A stretch of 64,000 bases of DNA. Source: Vallitalea guaymasensis (lineage in GTDB: Bacteria > Bacillota > Clostridia > Lachnospirales > Vallitaleaceae). How positions within the stretch are numbered: position 1 is the first letter of the stretch; every line of letters begins with the position of its first letter. Positions 1-8,380 of this stretch are shown here, in pieces. The notes under the pieces were generated by a model that made no database searches, was not told the DNA's origin, and saw nothing but the letters and a program-made list of their open reading frames with translations. Location of the stretch: positions 3,720,001 through 3,784,000 of the forward strand of contig NZ_CP058561.1 of NCBI RefSeq assembly GCF_018141425.1, given 5' to 3'. The position numbers were made by a program, and so were the translations under genes.

Positions 1-13
1 ATATTCCATCATA

Positions 14-832
14 TTAGTTAGAAGAATCTGGTGATGGTGAAAAACTATAATTATCGCCAAAGTTATTATCCCAATAAGTTACACCATCAACAGTATAACC
101 GATAGCATATTCTCCACTAGAATTAACAGGGAAAGGACTATTATCATGCATAGTATCAAATGACCATAATTCTATATCATTATCATATTTCCAGTTATAA
201 TGAGCGTTAAGATCATGATAAGTCGCCCAATTATCTGTAGTATAACGTACTATAACTTTCTTGTCGTAAGCTAAATTTTTTAAGAAAATGAAGCCCCATA
301 AAGAATGTGGAGTAGATATATCCTTGTCTAACATAACAACACTTTTGGATAATACAAAAGGAGCATCGTAAATCATAGTAGTATCTTGAAGAAAATAATT
401 GTCTCCATTATTATTATCCCAGTATGTATTACCATCAACCTCATATTTTACAGCAAATTTACAATTATATTCAACTTGATGTGTTGGTGTATAAGATTGT
501 TCAGGTGTTTTGAAAGTCCATACTTCAGATCCGTCCTCTAATGTTTTTTGATAAGAAGCAGGCTGATCCAACCAGTTGGTATCGTCATATGTATAGTGTA
601 TTGTCACATTTTTGTTAGCGCCTAAATCCTTGATATAGATTTTACCAGTTGAATAATAACCTACCATGTTACCGATATTACCGTATGTTGGTAATATTTT
701 TGCGGAATACAGTTGTACATTTGTTGTCTCAGCTAATGTTGTTTGAGCTGAAATACTAAAACAACTAATGTTAAGTGCTAAAACAAAACAAATCATAAAA
801 GTTACTAAATTTCTAAAATACTTTCTTTTCAT
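14..832 (-). CDS. secreted protein with two CBM21-like starch-binding domains (copy A)
   Basis: The 272-residue product begins with a Sec signal peptide (KRK followed by a hydrophobic run ending near SISAQ). It continues as two domains of roughly 105 residues each. Each domain ends in the CBM21 hallmark, YWDNNNGDNY in the first and YWDNNFGDNY in the second, and carries the VRYTTDNW-type strand typical of family 21 starch/glycogen-binding modules. No catalytic domain, sorting signal or SLH domain is present, so it is a free secreted binding protein. The start at 832 is chosen because a strong AGGAGG site precedes it and the signal peptide begins there; a longer frame reaches 895 but would run through the promoter. 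It is paralogous to the next gene, with a nearly identical signal peptide. Starch or glycogen as ligand is inferred from the family. Confidence 0.85.
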   Translation of the reverse strand: MKRKYFRNLVTFMICFVLALNISCFSISAQTTLAETTNVQLYSAKILPTYGNIGNMVGYYSTGKIYIKDLGANKNVTIHYTYDDTNWLDQPASYQKTLEDGSEVWTFKTPEQSYTPTHQVEYNCKFAVKYEVDGNTYWDNNNGDNYFLQDTTMIYDAPFVLSKSVVMLDKDISTPHSLWGFIFLKNLAYDKKVIVRYTTDNWATYHDLNAHYNWKYDNDIELWSFDTMHDNSPFPVNSSGEYAIGYTVDGVTYWDNNFGDNYSFSPSPDSSN

Positions 833-866
833 AATAATTCCTCCTTTATATTTTTTTGTAAAATAT

Positions 867-895
867 ATTATAATAGTATTATAAATCCATGTCAA
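867..895 (-). promoter_or_regulatory. sigma-A promoter of CBM21 copy A
   Basis: On the minus strand there is a consensus TTGACA (890-895), a 17-bp spacer and a perfect TATAAT (867-872). It lies just upstream of the copy A start at 832. Confidence 0.8.
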
Positions 896-945
896 ATAAT
901 GTATAGAATATTATTTAATAATAAAATATTATAATATTAAAGAAA

Positions 946-993
946 AGTAGTGAATAAATTATATGTCAATAACTTGATAATTTATTCACTACT
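946..993 (-). terminator. intrinsic terminator after CBM21 copy B
   Basis: A perfect 16-bp inverted repeat (946-961 with 978-993) is followed on the minus strand by a T-rich run. It separates the two CBM21 genes, so each is its own transcription unit. Confidence 0.7.
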
Positions 994-1089
994 AGTATTC
1001 CTATACATATAAATCAATGAAATGAGTATACAATTCATTTGATTTTAATAAATAATAATGTTATACAATATAAAAATAGTACATTAGAT

Positions 1090-1875
1090 TTAATTGATAT
1101 TATATAATCTATAATTTAGTTCGAAATTATTGTCCCAATAGGTAACACCATTAACAGCGTAACCAATACAGAATTCAAAATCTCCTTCTACATCAATTAT
1201 AGTTGTCCAATTTTCAATGCCATTAGCATTTGTATTTTTATAAGAAGCTAAACTCTCTTTATAACTTTGCCAGTTATCATTAGAATATCGTACTTTTACG
1301 GTTTTATCATAGCCTAGATTCTTTAAACATATGTTTAATGAATGTTTATTTCCACTAAGACACCAAATATTATCTAATGTTAAAACACTTTTAGATAATA
1401 CGATAGGTGAATAATATGAATCTTTACCTCTTTCAATAAAATAATCATTCCCATTATTATTATCCCAATATGTATTACCGCCTACTTCATATTTTACAGC
1501 AAACTTGCAGTTGCATTTAGTATATCTGCAACCCATAAAACGTTGGTTAGGTGTTCTGTATCTCCAGACTTCTGAGCCATCGGATAAGGTTTTAACATAT
1601 ACTGCTGGTTGATCATACCAATCATTACCGTTATAAGTATAGTGTACTGAAACATTTTTACTTACCCCTAAATCCTTGATATAAATGATTCCAGTTGAAT
1701 AATAGACATTACCAATCATCATATCACCGCTAACGGAACCTGTCTCTAATTTTGCTGAGTACAACTGTACATTATCATTGGTCGTTTGAGCTGAAATACT
1801 AAGGCTTCCAACATTAAATGCCAAAATAAAACAAATCATACAAGTTAATAAGTTTCTAAAATACTTTCTTTTCAT
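1090..1875 (-). CDS. secreted protein with two CBM21-like starch-binding domains (copy B)
   Basis: The 261-residue product is a paralogue of the gene at 14-832. The signal peptide is almost the same (MKRKYFRNLLTCMICF start, SISAQTT end) and is followed by two CBM21-like domains. The first domain ends in YWDNNNGNDY and the second in YWDNNFELNY. Three cysteines (in the GCRYTKCNCKF stretch) are clustered here where copy A has one. The start at 1875 follows a good AGGAGG site; an upstream in-frame ATG at 1920 would put the promoter inside the gene. No enzyme domain is seen. Function as a starch/glycogen-binding protein is inferred from the family. Confidence 0.83.
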   Translation of the reverse strand: MKRKYFRNLLTCMICFILAFNVGSLSISAQTTNDNVQLYSAKLETGSVSGDMMIGNVYYSTGIIYIKDLGVSKNVSVHYTYNGNDWYDQPAVYVKTLSDGSEVWRYRTPNQRFMGCRYTKCNCKFAVKYEVGGNTYWDNNNGNDYFIERGKDSYYSPIVLSKSVLTLDNIWCLSGNKHSLNICLKNLGYDKTVKVRYSNDNWQSYKESLASYKNTNANGIENWTTIIDVEGDFEFCIGYAVNGVTYWDNNFELNYRLYNIN

Positions 1876-1906
1876 ATTAATTCCTCCTATTATTCTTTGA
1901 TATATG

Positions 1907-1936
1907 ATAGTATACGCCAATATTTTTAAATGTCAA
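1907..1936 (-). promoter_or_regulatory. sigma-A promoter of CBM21 copy B
   Basis: Minus-strand TTGACA (1931-1936), an 18-bp spacer and TACTAT (1907-1912). The arrangement parallels the copy A promoter but with a weaker -10. Confidence 0.6.
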
Positions 1937-2123
1937 TAAACAATTTGAATATTTAATTAATTTATAAAATTAAAATTAATGGTTAAGATAATAAACAAAA
2001 TAGTTAGTGTTTAAAACTTAGTCCTGTATGTTATAATGAATAAATAGATATCGTAATAAATTGATTCTAATAGAAGATAGTATAATAAAATTATGATTAG
2101 TATAGATGACAGAGGAGATAGAT

Positions 2124-3449
2124 ATGGATTTATTTGATATGATGAGAGAGAAAACTCTAGAAACTGAATCCCCATTAGCGGCTAGACTACGACCAACGTC
2201 TATAGAAGAAGTAGTTGGGCAAGAGCATATAATAGGAAAAGGTAAATTATTATATAGAGCGATAAAAGCAGACAAACTAGGGTCACTTATTTTTTATGGA
2301 CCACCTGGAACAGGGAAAACCACCCTTGCAAAAGTTATAGCAAACACCACAAAAGCTGAATTCGTTCAATTGAACGCAACTATATCTGGAAAGAAAGACA
2401 TTGAAAAAGTAGTAAATGAAGCTAAGAACAGACTTGGTATGACGCTGGGAAGCACTATCCTGTTCATTGATGAGATTCATAGATTCAATAAAGCACAGCA
2501 GGACGCCCTTCTGCCATATGTTGAAGATGGTACCGTAACACTTATCGGTGCTACTACAGAGAATCCTTATTTTGAGGTAAACAGTGCGCTAGTATCCAGG
2601 TCTAGAGTCTTTGAACTAAAGCCTTTGGAAAACAAAGATATTCGAAAGCTCATAATGAGAGCCATTGAGGATAAAGAAAAAGGATTAGGCACTTTTAATG
2701 CCAAGATCAATGAAGAAGCCATAGAGTTCTTGTCCGATAGAGCCAATGGAGATGCAAGAGCCGCTCTTAATGCCATTGAACTAGGGGTTCTTACCACTGA
2801 ACCAGATGAAGATGGAATAATCAACATAGATATAGATGTAGCATCTGAATGTATACAAAAAAGAGTTATCAATTATGATAAAAACGGAGATAATCATTAT
2901 GATACCATATCAGCTTTCATAAAAAGTATGAGAGGTTCAGATCCAAATGCAGCAGTCTATTATCTTGCTAGAATGATTTATGCAGGAGAAGATCCCAAAT
3001 TCATAGCGCGAAGAATCGTTATATGTGCTGCCGAGGATGTAGGAAATGCTGATCCTATGGCGATACAAGTTGCAATGGCTGCCGCTGATGCAGTTAATTT
3101 CATAGGTATGCCTGAAGGTAGGATAATATTATCCCAGGCAGCTACTTATGTTGCATGCGCCCCAAAAAGCAATGCTGCCTACGTAGCTATTGATAAAGCA
3201 TTGGAAGATGTGAAAAGAATTCAGATTACCACAATACCATCTTATCTCAAAGACAGCCATTATAGTGGTGCAAAAAAACTAGGTCACGGAACAGGATATA
3301 AATATGCCCATGACTATGAAAATCACTACGTAGAACAACAATATTTACCAGATGAACTTGTTGATGAGATATATTATAACCCTACCGAACAAGGGTATGA
3401 AAAGAAAATTGTAGAGCATTTCAACAATATAAAGGGGAAGGTTAAATAG
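2124..3449 (+). CDS. rarA: replication-associated recombination protein A (AAA+ ATPase)
   Basis: The 441-residue protein has the RarA/MgsA/WRNIP1 layout: an N-terminal PLAARLRP segment, Walker A GPPGTGKTT, Walker B LFIDEIHRFNKAQQD, sensor 1 GATTENPYFEVN, and the C-terminal tetramerisation region with YLARM and the YKYAHDYENHYVEQQYLP signature. The family acts at stalled replication forks with SSB and RecA. The start at 2124 is preferred over the in-frame ATG at 2106 because an AGGAG sequence sits a few bases before 2124 and inside the longer frame. It stands alone, transcribed toward the structured repeat at 3508. Confidence 0.95.
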   Translation: MDLFDMMREKTLETESPLAARLRPTSIEEVVGQEHIIGKGKLLYRAIKADKLGSLIFYGPPGTGKTTLAKVIANTTKAEFVQLNATISGKKDIEKVVNEAKNRLGMTLGSTILFIDEIHRFNKAQQDALLPYVEDGTVTLIGATTENPYFEVNSALVSRSRVFELKPLENKDIRKLIMRAIEDKEKGLGTFNAKINEEAIEFLSDRANGDARAALNAIELGVLTTEPDEDGIINIDIDVASECIQKRVINYDKNGDNHYDTISAFIKSMRGSDPNAAVYYLARMIYAGEDPKFIARRIVICAAEDVGNADPMAIQVAMAAADAVNFIGMPEGRIILSQAATYVACAPKSNAAYVAIDKALEDVKRIQITTIPSYLKDSHYSGAKKLGHGTGYKYAHDYENHYVEQQYLPDELVDEIYYNPTEQGYEKKIVEHFNNIKGKVK

Positions 3450-3507
3450 TTTTAGTACATTTTTAAAAAAAACATTTATAGCCGTTAGTTATGTTAATTA
3501 GAAAAAA

Positions 3508-3760
3508 AGTGTTTTGTGATTATATTGTAGATGCTAGGAAGCAAAATAGTATATGTATATGTGGAGTTGTGAGGCAGGACGCCGAACCCAGCTTTAATCT
3601 GACAGCCCTACTGGACTGTCAGGAATAATAATGGACTCGATGTCCATTATTATTCGTTGAGCTCAGGACGAGCAAGTAGCTGGCGTAACATATACATATA
3701 CTATTTTGCAATAACCAAGTCAGAACAAAACACTATTTCTGACTTACTTGCAATATAATC
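3508..3760 (+). ncRNA. structured intergenic repeat, copy 1 (candidate pseudoknotted RNA)
   Basis: This non-coding element shares long identical blocks with 27524-27714. A perfect 22-bp stem pairs 3541-3562 with 3688-3709. Inside it are hairpin 3573-3583 and hairpin 3661-3673, both with loop AGGAC, and a CCAGCT/AGCTGG helix (3588-3593 with 3678-3683). A 9-bp hairpin follows (3717-3725 with 3737-3745). Its loop region (3725-3734) is the exact complement of 3508-3517, while 3518-3527 is the exact complement of 3751-3760. The order A-B-A'-B' is a pseudoknot. Two extra hairpins at 3599-3622 and 3624-3654 are absent from copy 2. I do not recognise the family. The strand is assumed plus from the flanking genes. 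A short mobile element is the alternative. Confidence 0.6.
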
Positions 3761-3803
3761 TAATCTAGATAAAAAATGGAAAACTTAAATAACTAGTTTT
3801 ATC

Positions 3804-3831
3804 TTGACATATTTATATTAAAGTATATAAT
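3804..3831 (+). promoter_or_regulatory. promoter of the cobalamin riboswitch/btu operon
   Basis: TTGACA (3804-3809), a 16-bp spacer and TATAAT (3826-3831) place the transcript start about 50 bases upstream of the riboswitch core. Confidence 0.7.
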
Positions 3832-3890
3832 AAAACTATCTTTGGATATATTTATATATAACATAAGATACTAAAATTTAATAGATGAAA

Positions 3891-4113
3891 AGGTACTCGT
3901 TGAGTTAAAAGGGAAAGTGGTTAAATGCCACTGCAGCCCCCGCTACTGTAAATGGTATGAAATCTAAAATGTCATTGGGAAACTGAGAAGACTAGAGAGT
4001 AAGTTAAGCCATAAGCCAGGAGACCTGCCTTTTTATAAGTTTTAAGCTTTCGGTGGGAGAGTGTAGATTCACATATTTATTTGTAATCTGACTGTGCCTT
4101 AGCACAGTTTTTT
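3891..4113 (+). promoter_or_regulatory. adenosylcobalamin riboswitch with intrinsic terminator
   Basis: The aptamer is recognised from its conserved blocks in order: the GTGGTTAAATGCCACTG segment, GCAGCCCCCGCTACTGTAA, then GCCAGGAGACCTGCCT (the B12 box, about 4014-4030). The downstream expression platform contains a clean terminator, ACTGTGC and GCACAGT (4091-4108) followed by six T. This layout implies transcription attenuation of the downstream uptake genes when the corrinoid is abundant. The transporter operon starts 87 bases after the terminator. Confidence 0.93.
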
Positions 4114-4199
4114 GTTGCTTATAAATGGAAAATGCTACATGAGTATACCGAGTGTCAATCACTTTTCTTATTAAAGAAGATATTATGGAGGTTTAAAGG

Positions 4200-5264
4200 A
4201 TGAAAAAATTATTAAAGCTGTTACTGACAACTATGTTAATTTCAGTACTCGTTTTTAGTTTAGCTGCTTGTGGCGGCAAGAAGACACCAAAGGATGATAC
4301 ATACAATCAAGAGAATCAAGTAGAAAAAGATGATACATCAAAGACTGATGAAGACAAAGATACTAATGAAGATAAGGATACTAATGATAAGAAAGATGAA
4401 ACCACTAGTAATGAAGAGGAAAAAGATACTAGTAGCGAATCAGATATATATCCATTAACAATAACAGATAAGTATGGTAAGGAAATAACAATTGAAAAAG
4501 AACCAAAAACTGTAGTTTCAATTTCACCAGAATTTACAGAAACAATATTTGCTCTAGGAGCAGGAGACAAAATAATTGGTAGAACAGATTTTTGTGACTA
4601 TCCAAGTGAAGTAGCGAATATAGAATCAATTGGTGGTTTACAAGAATTTAATATTGAGAAAATAGTAGACCTTAATCCTGATATTGTAGTTACATCTGCT
4701 CATGTAAAAGATGATGCTGTAGCTAAGTTACAAGAACAAGGTATCACTGTTTTATCACTTTCTTGGAATGAAAGCTTTGAAGGAATATACGGTTATATAA
4801 GTACACTTGGTGAAGTTATTAATAAAAAACAAGAAGCAAATGAATTAGTAACTAGTATGAAAGATAAAGTAGGAGAAATCCAAAAAGCAATAGAAGGAAA
4901 AGAAAAACCAACAACATATTTTGTAGTAGGATATGGAGAAGGTGGAGATTTTACAGCTACTGGAGATACCTTCTTAAGTGAAGCCATGGCTTTGGCTGGA
5001 GCTGACAATATAGCGAAAGATGCTACAGGTTGGGCATATAGTATTGAGCAGATAGTTGATAAAGACCCTGAGATTGTCATATGTTCAGATAAGTATGATT
5101 CTAAAACTACGTTAGAATCATTAGAAGGATATAAGGATTTAACTGCTGTCAAAGAAGGAAAATTATACGAAATTGATGAAAATCTATTCTTTAGACAAGG
5201 ACCTAGAATAGTTGATGGATTGACTAATTTAGTTAAGATAATTCATCCAGATGCTATTAAATAA
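4200..5264 (+). CDS. btuF: cobalamin ABC transporter substrate-binding lipoprotein (BtuF/FecB type)
   Basis: The 354-residue product has a lipoprotein signal (FSLAAC, Cys at residue 24). A highly acidic Asp/Glu/Lys/Thr-rich linker covers residues 27-80 and is followed by a periplasmic-binding-protein class III domain beginning at YPLTITDKYGKEITIEK. Motifs such as VVSISPEFTETIFALGAGDKI and PDIVVTSAHV are typical of FecB/BtuF proteins. The extracellular lipoprotein would deliver the corrinoid to the permease encoded next. The corrinoid assignment rests mainly on the riboswitch directly upstream; from protein sequence alone, a siderophore or haem ligand would be possible. The Shine-Dalgarno GGAGG precedes the ATG. 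Confidence 0.88.
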   Translation: MKKLLKLLLTTMLISVLVFSLAACGGKKTPKDDTYNQENQVEKDDTSKTDEDKDTNEDKDTNDKKDETTSNEEEKDTSSESDIYPLTITDKYGKEITIEKEPKTVVSISPEFTETIFALGAGDKIIGRTDFCDYPSEVANIESIGGLQEFNIEKIVDLNPDIVVTSAHVKDDAVAKLQEQGITVLSLSWNESFEGIYGYISTLGEVINKKQEANELVTSMKDKVGEIQKAIEGKEKPTTYFVVGYGEGGDFTATGDTFLSEAMALAGADNIAKDATGWAYSIEQIVDKDPEIVICSDKYDSKTTLESLEGYKDLTAVKEGKLYEIDENLFFRQGPRIVDGLTNLVKIIHPDAIK

Positions 5265-5295
5265 TGTAAATAGATTAGAATTATAGTATACTTTA

Positions 5296-5330
5296 AGTAA
5301 GTCTATGTTAAATATAAGCATAGACTTACT
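5296..5330 (+). other. intercistronic hairpin between btuF and btuC
   Basis: A perfect 12-bp inverted repeat (5296-5307 with 5319-5330) has no following T run. It probably acts as an mRNA stability or processing element, leaving the binding-protein message more abundant than the permease message. That function is inferred. Confidence 0.5.
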
Positions 5331-5376
5331 GTGTTATAAATAGAAATGACATACTAAAGTAAAGCAGGTTAAGACT

Positions 5377-6414
5377 ATGAAGATATTTAGAAAAAGTAAT
5401 ATTATAATAAGTTTATTAGTACTTATAGCAGTAATTATTATTGCATGTGGATTTGGTTCTGTCAGAATAGATTTTGTTGACAGCAGCAAAATATTATTAA
5501 GTAAAATTCCATTAATAAATGATTTGATTTCCCTTGATGGTATTAAGGAATCACATATAAAAATAATAGCTGACTTAAGGTTGCCTAGAATAATACTTGC
5601 ATTATTTACTGGAGGAGCATTAGCTGTAGTTGGATGTTCTTTTCAAGGAGTTTTCAAGAATCCTATGGCAGACCCTTTTGTACTAGGTATCTCCTCAGGT
5701 GCTGCACTAGGTGCAACAATTGGACTTATATTCAATTTTAATAAAACTATTTTTGGTTTTACTGGAGTGAGTATGTTCGCATTTATTGGTGCCATGCTTA
5801 CAGTTCTACTAGTACTGAGAATATCAGCGATTGGCAAAAAACTTCCTACTACAACATTATTGCTGGCAGGTATATCACTTAATTACTTATTATCAGCCCT
5901 TATGTCTTTGATGATGTTATTGAACAGGGATAAATTAGAAAGAGTATATCTATGGACCTTAGGAAGCTTCAGTACATCAAGCTGGAAAGAAGTAGCCATT
6001 ATAGCACCTTGTGTAATTATATGTTCTATTATCTTGATGGTGTTTTCAAAAGAGTTGAATCTTATGTTATTAGGGGATGAAACTGCTGGGAGTCTAGGAA
6101 TTGATGTAAACAGAACTAAGAAGATAATATTGGGGATATCATCAATAATGGTGGCTGTTGTTGTTTCGGCTAGTGGAATCATAGGATTTGTTGGACTTAT
6201 CATACCTCATATAATAAGAATGATTAATGGTCCTGACCATAAAAAACTGATACCGTTAGCAATGCTCATAGGAGCAATTTTCATGATAATATGTGATACC
6301 ATTGCTAGAACCATTATATCACCAGCTGAACTATCCGTAGGTATCATTACCTCATTATTCGGAGTTCCATTTTTCTTATTTTTATTATACCAAAACAAAA
6401 AAAGAATCATCTAA
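5377..6414 (+). CDS. btuC: cobalamin ABC transporter permease (FecCD/BtuC type)
   Basis: The 345-residue polytopic protein matches FecCD permeases in length and motifs: LRLPRIILALFTGGALAVVGCSFQGVFKNPMADPFVLGISSGAALGA, then LGDETAGSLGIDVNRTK (the ATPase-coupling loop), then GFVGLIIPHIIRMINGPDHKKLIP. About ten transmembrane segments are expected. It lies second in the riboswitch-led operon, between the binding protein and the ATPase. An AGCAGG sequence precedes the ATG. Confidence 0.92.
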   Translation: MKIFRKSNIIISLLVLIAVIIIACGFGSVRIDFVDSSKILLSKIPLINDLISLDGIKESHIKIIADLRLPRIILALFTGGALAVVGCSFQGVFKNPMADPFVLGISSGAALGATIGLIFNFNKTIFGFTGVSMFAFIGAMLTVLLVLRISAIGKKLPTTTLLLAGISLNYLLSALMSLMMLLNRDKLERVYLWTLGSFSTSSWKEVAIIAPCVIICSIILMVFSKELNLMLLGDETAGSLGIDVNRTKKIILGISSIMVAVVVSASGIIGFVGLIIPHIIRMINGPDHKKLIPLAMLIGAIFMIICDTIARTIISPAELSVGIITSLFGVPFFLFLLYQNKKRII

Positions 6415-6446
6415 ATCAGTAACATATTACAGAAGGAATGAACAAT

Positions 6447-7223
6447 ATGAATAGTATAGTTAGTACAAAAAAATTAAATTTCAACTATGGGGAAAAAACT
6501 ATTTTAAAAGATTTGTCTATCAACATGGAAAAAGGTCTGTTCTATAGTATTATCGGACCTAATGGTTCTGGAAAGACTACTTTGTTGAAGTTATTGGCAG
6601 GTATATTGCCCTCTAATAAAAATACAGTCTATATAAAAAATGATGATATCCATGTCATCAAACAAAAAGAAATGGCTAAAAGATTATCAGTGGTACCACA
6701 AATAACGGATATGCAGTATGAATTCTCTGTTTTTGATATTGTCATGATGGGTAGGACTCCATATACTTCCAGATTCCAGAAGAACACTGAAGAAGATATA
6801 AAAATAGTTAATGATGCAATGAAAGAAACTGGAGTCATAGAATTGAAAGATAAGAAAATCACTCAGCTTAGTGGTGGAGAATTGCAAAGAGTCATTCTTG
6901 CTAGAGCTATAGCCCAAGAAACAGATATCATGTTGTTAGATGAACCCATATCCCATTTGGATATCGGATACCAATATGAAATAAGTGAGTTGGTTCATAA
7001 TCTATGCAAGAAAAAAGGAATTACGGTTATAAATATTGTTCATGACTTAAATATAGCTATGAGGTATAGCGATAAGATATTGATGTTGAAAAATGGTCAA
7101 GTGTATAGATATGGTGATCCAGAGGATGTAATAACCAAGGAAACTGTTAAAGATGTATATTCTATAGATGTGGAGTTAATAAATCATCCCATTTTAACTG
7201 ATAAAAAAGTAATAATTAAGTAA
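6447..7223 (+). CDS. btuD: cobalamin ABC transporter ATP-binding protein (BtuD type)
   Basis: The 258-residue ATPase has Walker A GPNGSGKTT, Q-loop region SVVPQ, signature LSGGELQRV, Walker B IMLLDEPISHLD and switch His in VHDLN. This is the FecE/BtuD pattern that partners FecCD permeases. The second in-frame ATG (6447) is chosen because AGAAGGA lies about 9 bases before it; the ATG at 6438 directly abuts that site. It completes the riboswitch-led operon. Confidence 0.92.
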   Translation: MNSIVSTKKLNFNYGEKTILKDLSINMEKGLFYSIIGPNGSGKTTLLKLLAGILPSNKNTVYIKNDDIHVIKQKEMAKRLSVVPQITDMQYEFSVFDIVMMGRTPYTSRFQKNTEEDIKIVNDAMKETGVIELKDKKITQLSGGELQRVILARAIAQETDIMLLDEPISHLDIGYQYEISELVHNLCKKKGITVINIVHDLNIAMRYSDKILMLKNGQVYRYGDPEDVITKETVKDVYSIDVELINHPILTDKKVIIK

Positions 7224-7283
7224 TATTTTAATATGTACTTGCATATATATATTTATTGTGGCAATATAGTTATATAAGATAAG

Positions 7284-7308
7284 CTATCAATTAATTTGTA
7301 ATTGATAG
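7284..7308. other. intergenic hairpin after btuD
   Basis: A 10-bp inverted repeat (7284-7293 with 7299-7308) with a 5-base loop. The plus-strand side lacks a T run, so a role as the btu operon terminator is uncertain. Confidence 0.35.
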
Positions 7309-7357
7309 AAAATTATAATTAAATTTTTATATGTATATAAGAAAGGATATATGCAAG

Positions 7358-7945
7358 ATGTCAGATAGTAGATTTGAAAATGTTTTACGTCTAGAATACC
7401 CACTATTTGAAAAAGCACTGAATGATAATCTAACTAGAGATTACGTAGGAGAAATATTAAAACTATATGAAGATTTAAAAACAGAAGCCTGTAGATTCGA
7501 GACAAAAATCTATAAGGTATATTTAGATTTTGCTGTAGCTATTAACGCAGTCTATAAGTATCTTTTGGTGAATGAAGTAGAAAAAGATGAAGCACTTAGA
7601 ATAATGTCAGAATTTTGTATAAATACAATAAATAAGTCTTTGGATAGACTGAGTTTTATACAATTAGCATTTCACTATTCTACTAACAAAGCATATCTTA
7701 AACTTATTACAATAAGTTCAATTATAACGTTGGAAAGTCTTAAGTTGGCGAATGAATTAAAAGAACATGATATGGATGAAGAATTAAGTAAAAGCATGGA
7801 AGAATGCAGTGTAGCAGATTATTTCAACTATTATGGGGTAGAAGAATTAATGGAAACAGTTGAAGTAGTTGAAAATTCATTTGATATGTTCTTAGATAAA
7901 AATGTTAATCACAATAAAGGAAAAGAAGTAGTTATTAGAATATGA
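7358..7945 (+). CDS. hypothetical helical cytoplasmic protein
   Basis: The 195-residue soluble protein is rich in Leu, Glu and Lys and looks all-helical. It has no signal peptide or membrane segment, and I do not recognise the family. Two long amphipathic helical blocks (residues 10-50 and 55-105) are followed by a shorter C-terminal block rich in Glu and Met. The ATG at 7358 is chosen because AAAGGA ends 10 bases before it; an upstream in-frame ATG at 7331 would lie before that site. It has its own terminator. No context hints at function. Confidence 0.7.
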   Translation: MSDSRFENVLRLEYPLFEKALNDNLTRDYVGEILKLYEDLKTEACRFETKIYKVYLDFAVAINAVYKYLLVNEVEKDEALRIMSEFCINTINKSLDRLSFIQLAFHYSTNKAYLKLITISSIITLESLKLANELKEHDMDEELSKSMEECSVADYFNYYGVEELMETVEVVENSFDMFLDKNVNHNKGKEVVIRI

Positions 7946-7960
7946 TAAAAACAATTCTTA

Positions 7961-7990
7961 AGGGGCTGTTCGTTGAATGAAACAGCCCTT
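7961..7990. terminator. bidirectional terminator
   Basis: AGGGGCTGTT (7961-7970) pairs with AACAGCCCTT (7981-7990), followed by a T-containing tail. A-rich sequence on the other side allows it to serve the converging minus-strand gene at 8023-8211. Confidence 0.7.
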
Positions 7991-8022
7991 TCTTAATAAA
8001 GTTCTCTTATAGGTACATGATG

Positions 8023-8211
8023 TCACTTGTTTTTTCTTATCCTCAATATGATTCCAATAAAAACTGATAACACACAAGTAGAAGCTATACAGAAAACTAT
8101 TATTTCACCACTATTCTCTCCGTTGGTTAATGCATAATATATAGCGATACCATAGAAACCCAACAAGATGATTATTACTGCAAAAATGAGTACTCTTTTT
8201 AAATTAGTCAT
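8023..8211 (-). CDS. small two-helix membrane protein
   Basis: The 62-residue product has two predicted transmembrane helices (about residues 7-28 and 37-56) separated by a short polar loop (NGENSGE), and ends in the basic tail RIRKNK. A GAGGTG site lies 7 bases before the ATG. It is probably real despite its size. The function is unknown. Confidence 0.6.
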   Translation of the reverse strand: MTNLKRVLIFAVIIILLGFYGIAIYYALTNGENSGEIIVFCIASTCVLSVFIGIILRIRKNK

Positions 8212-8380
8212 ATGTTCACCTCTAACGACTTAACATTTGTATATGGATTAGTATATTTGAAATGATTCAGTATGTCAAATAATATCGAATCAGAAAAAAA
8301 TCTCAAAGAGCAAAAAAATATACAATAAATCTAGGTAACTGTCATAAATTAGAATAAGAGAGTTTTATTGGGGTGAGAGA

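Noticed and set aside
3573-3673. Twin hairpins as a mini-ykkC (guanidine-II) riboswitch
   Set aside because: The mini-ykkC tetraloops are ACGR on longer stems in a 5-prime leader. Here the loops are AGGAC, the hairpins lie inside a larger stem, and the element is downstream of genes rather than in front of an efflux gene.
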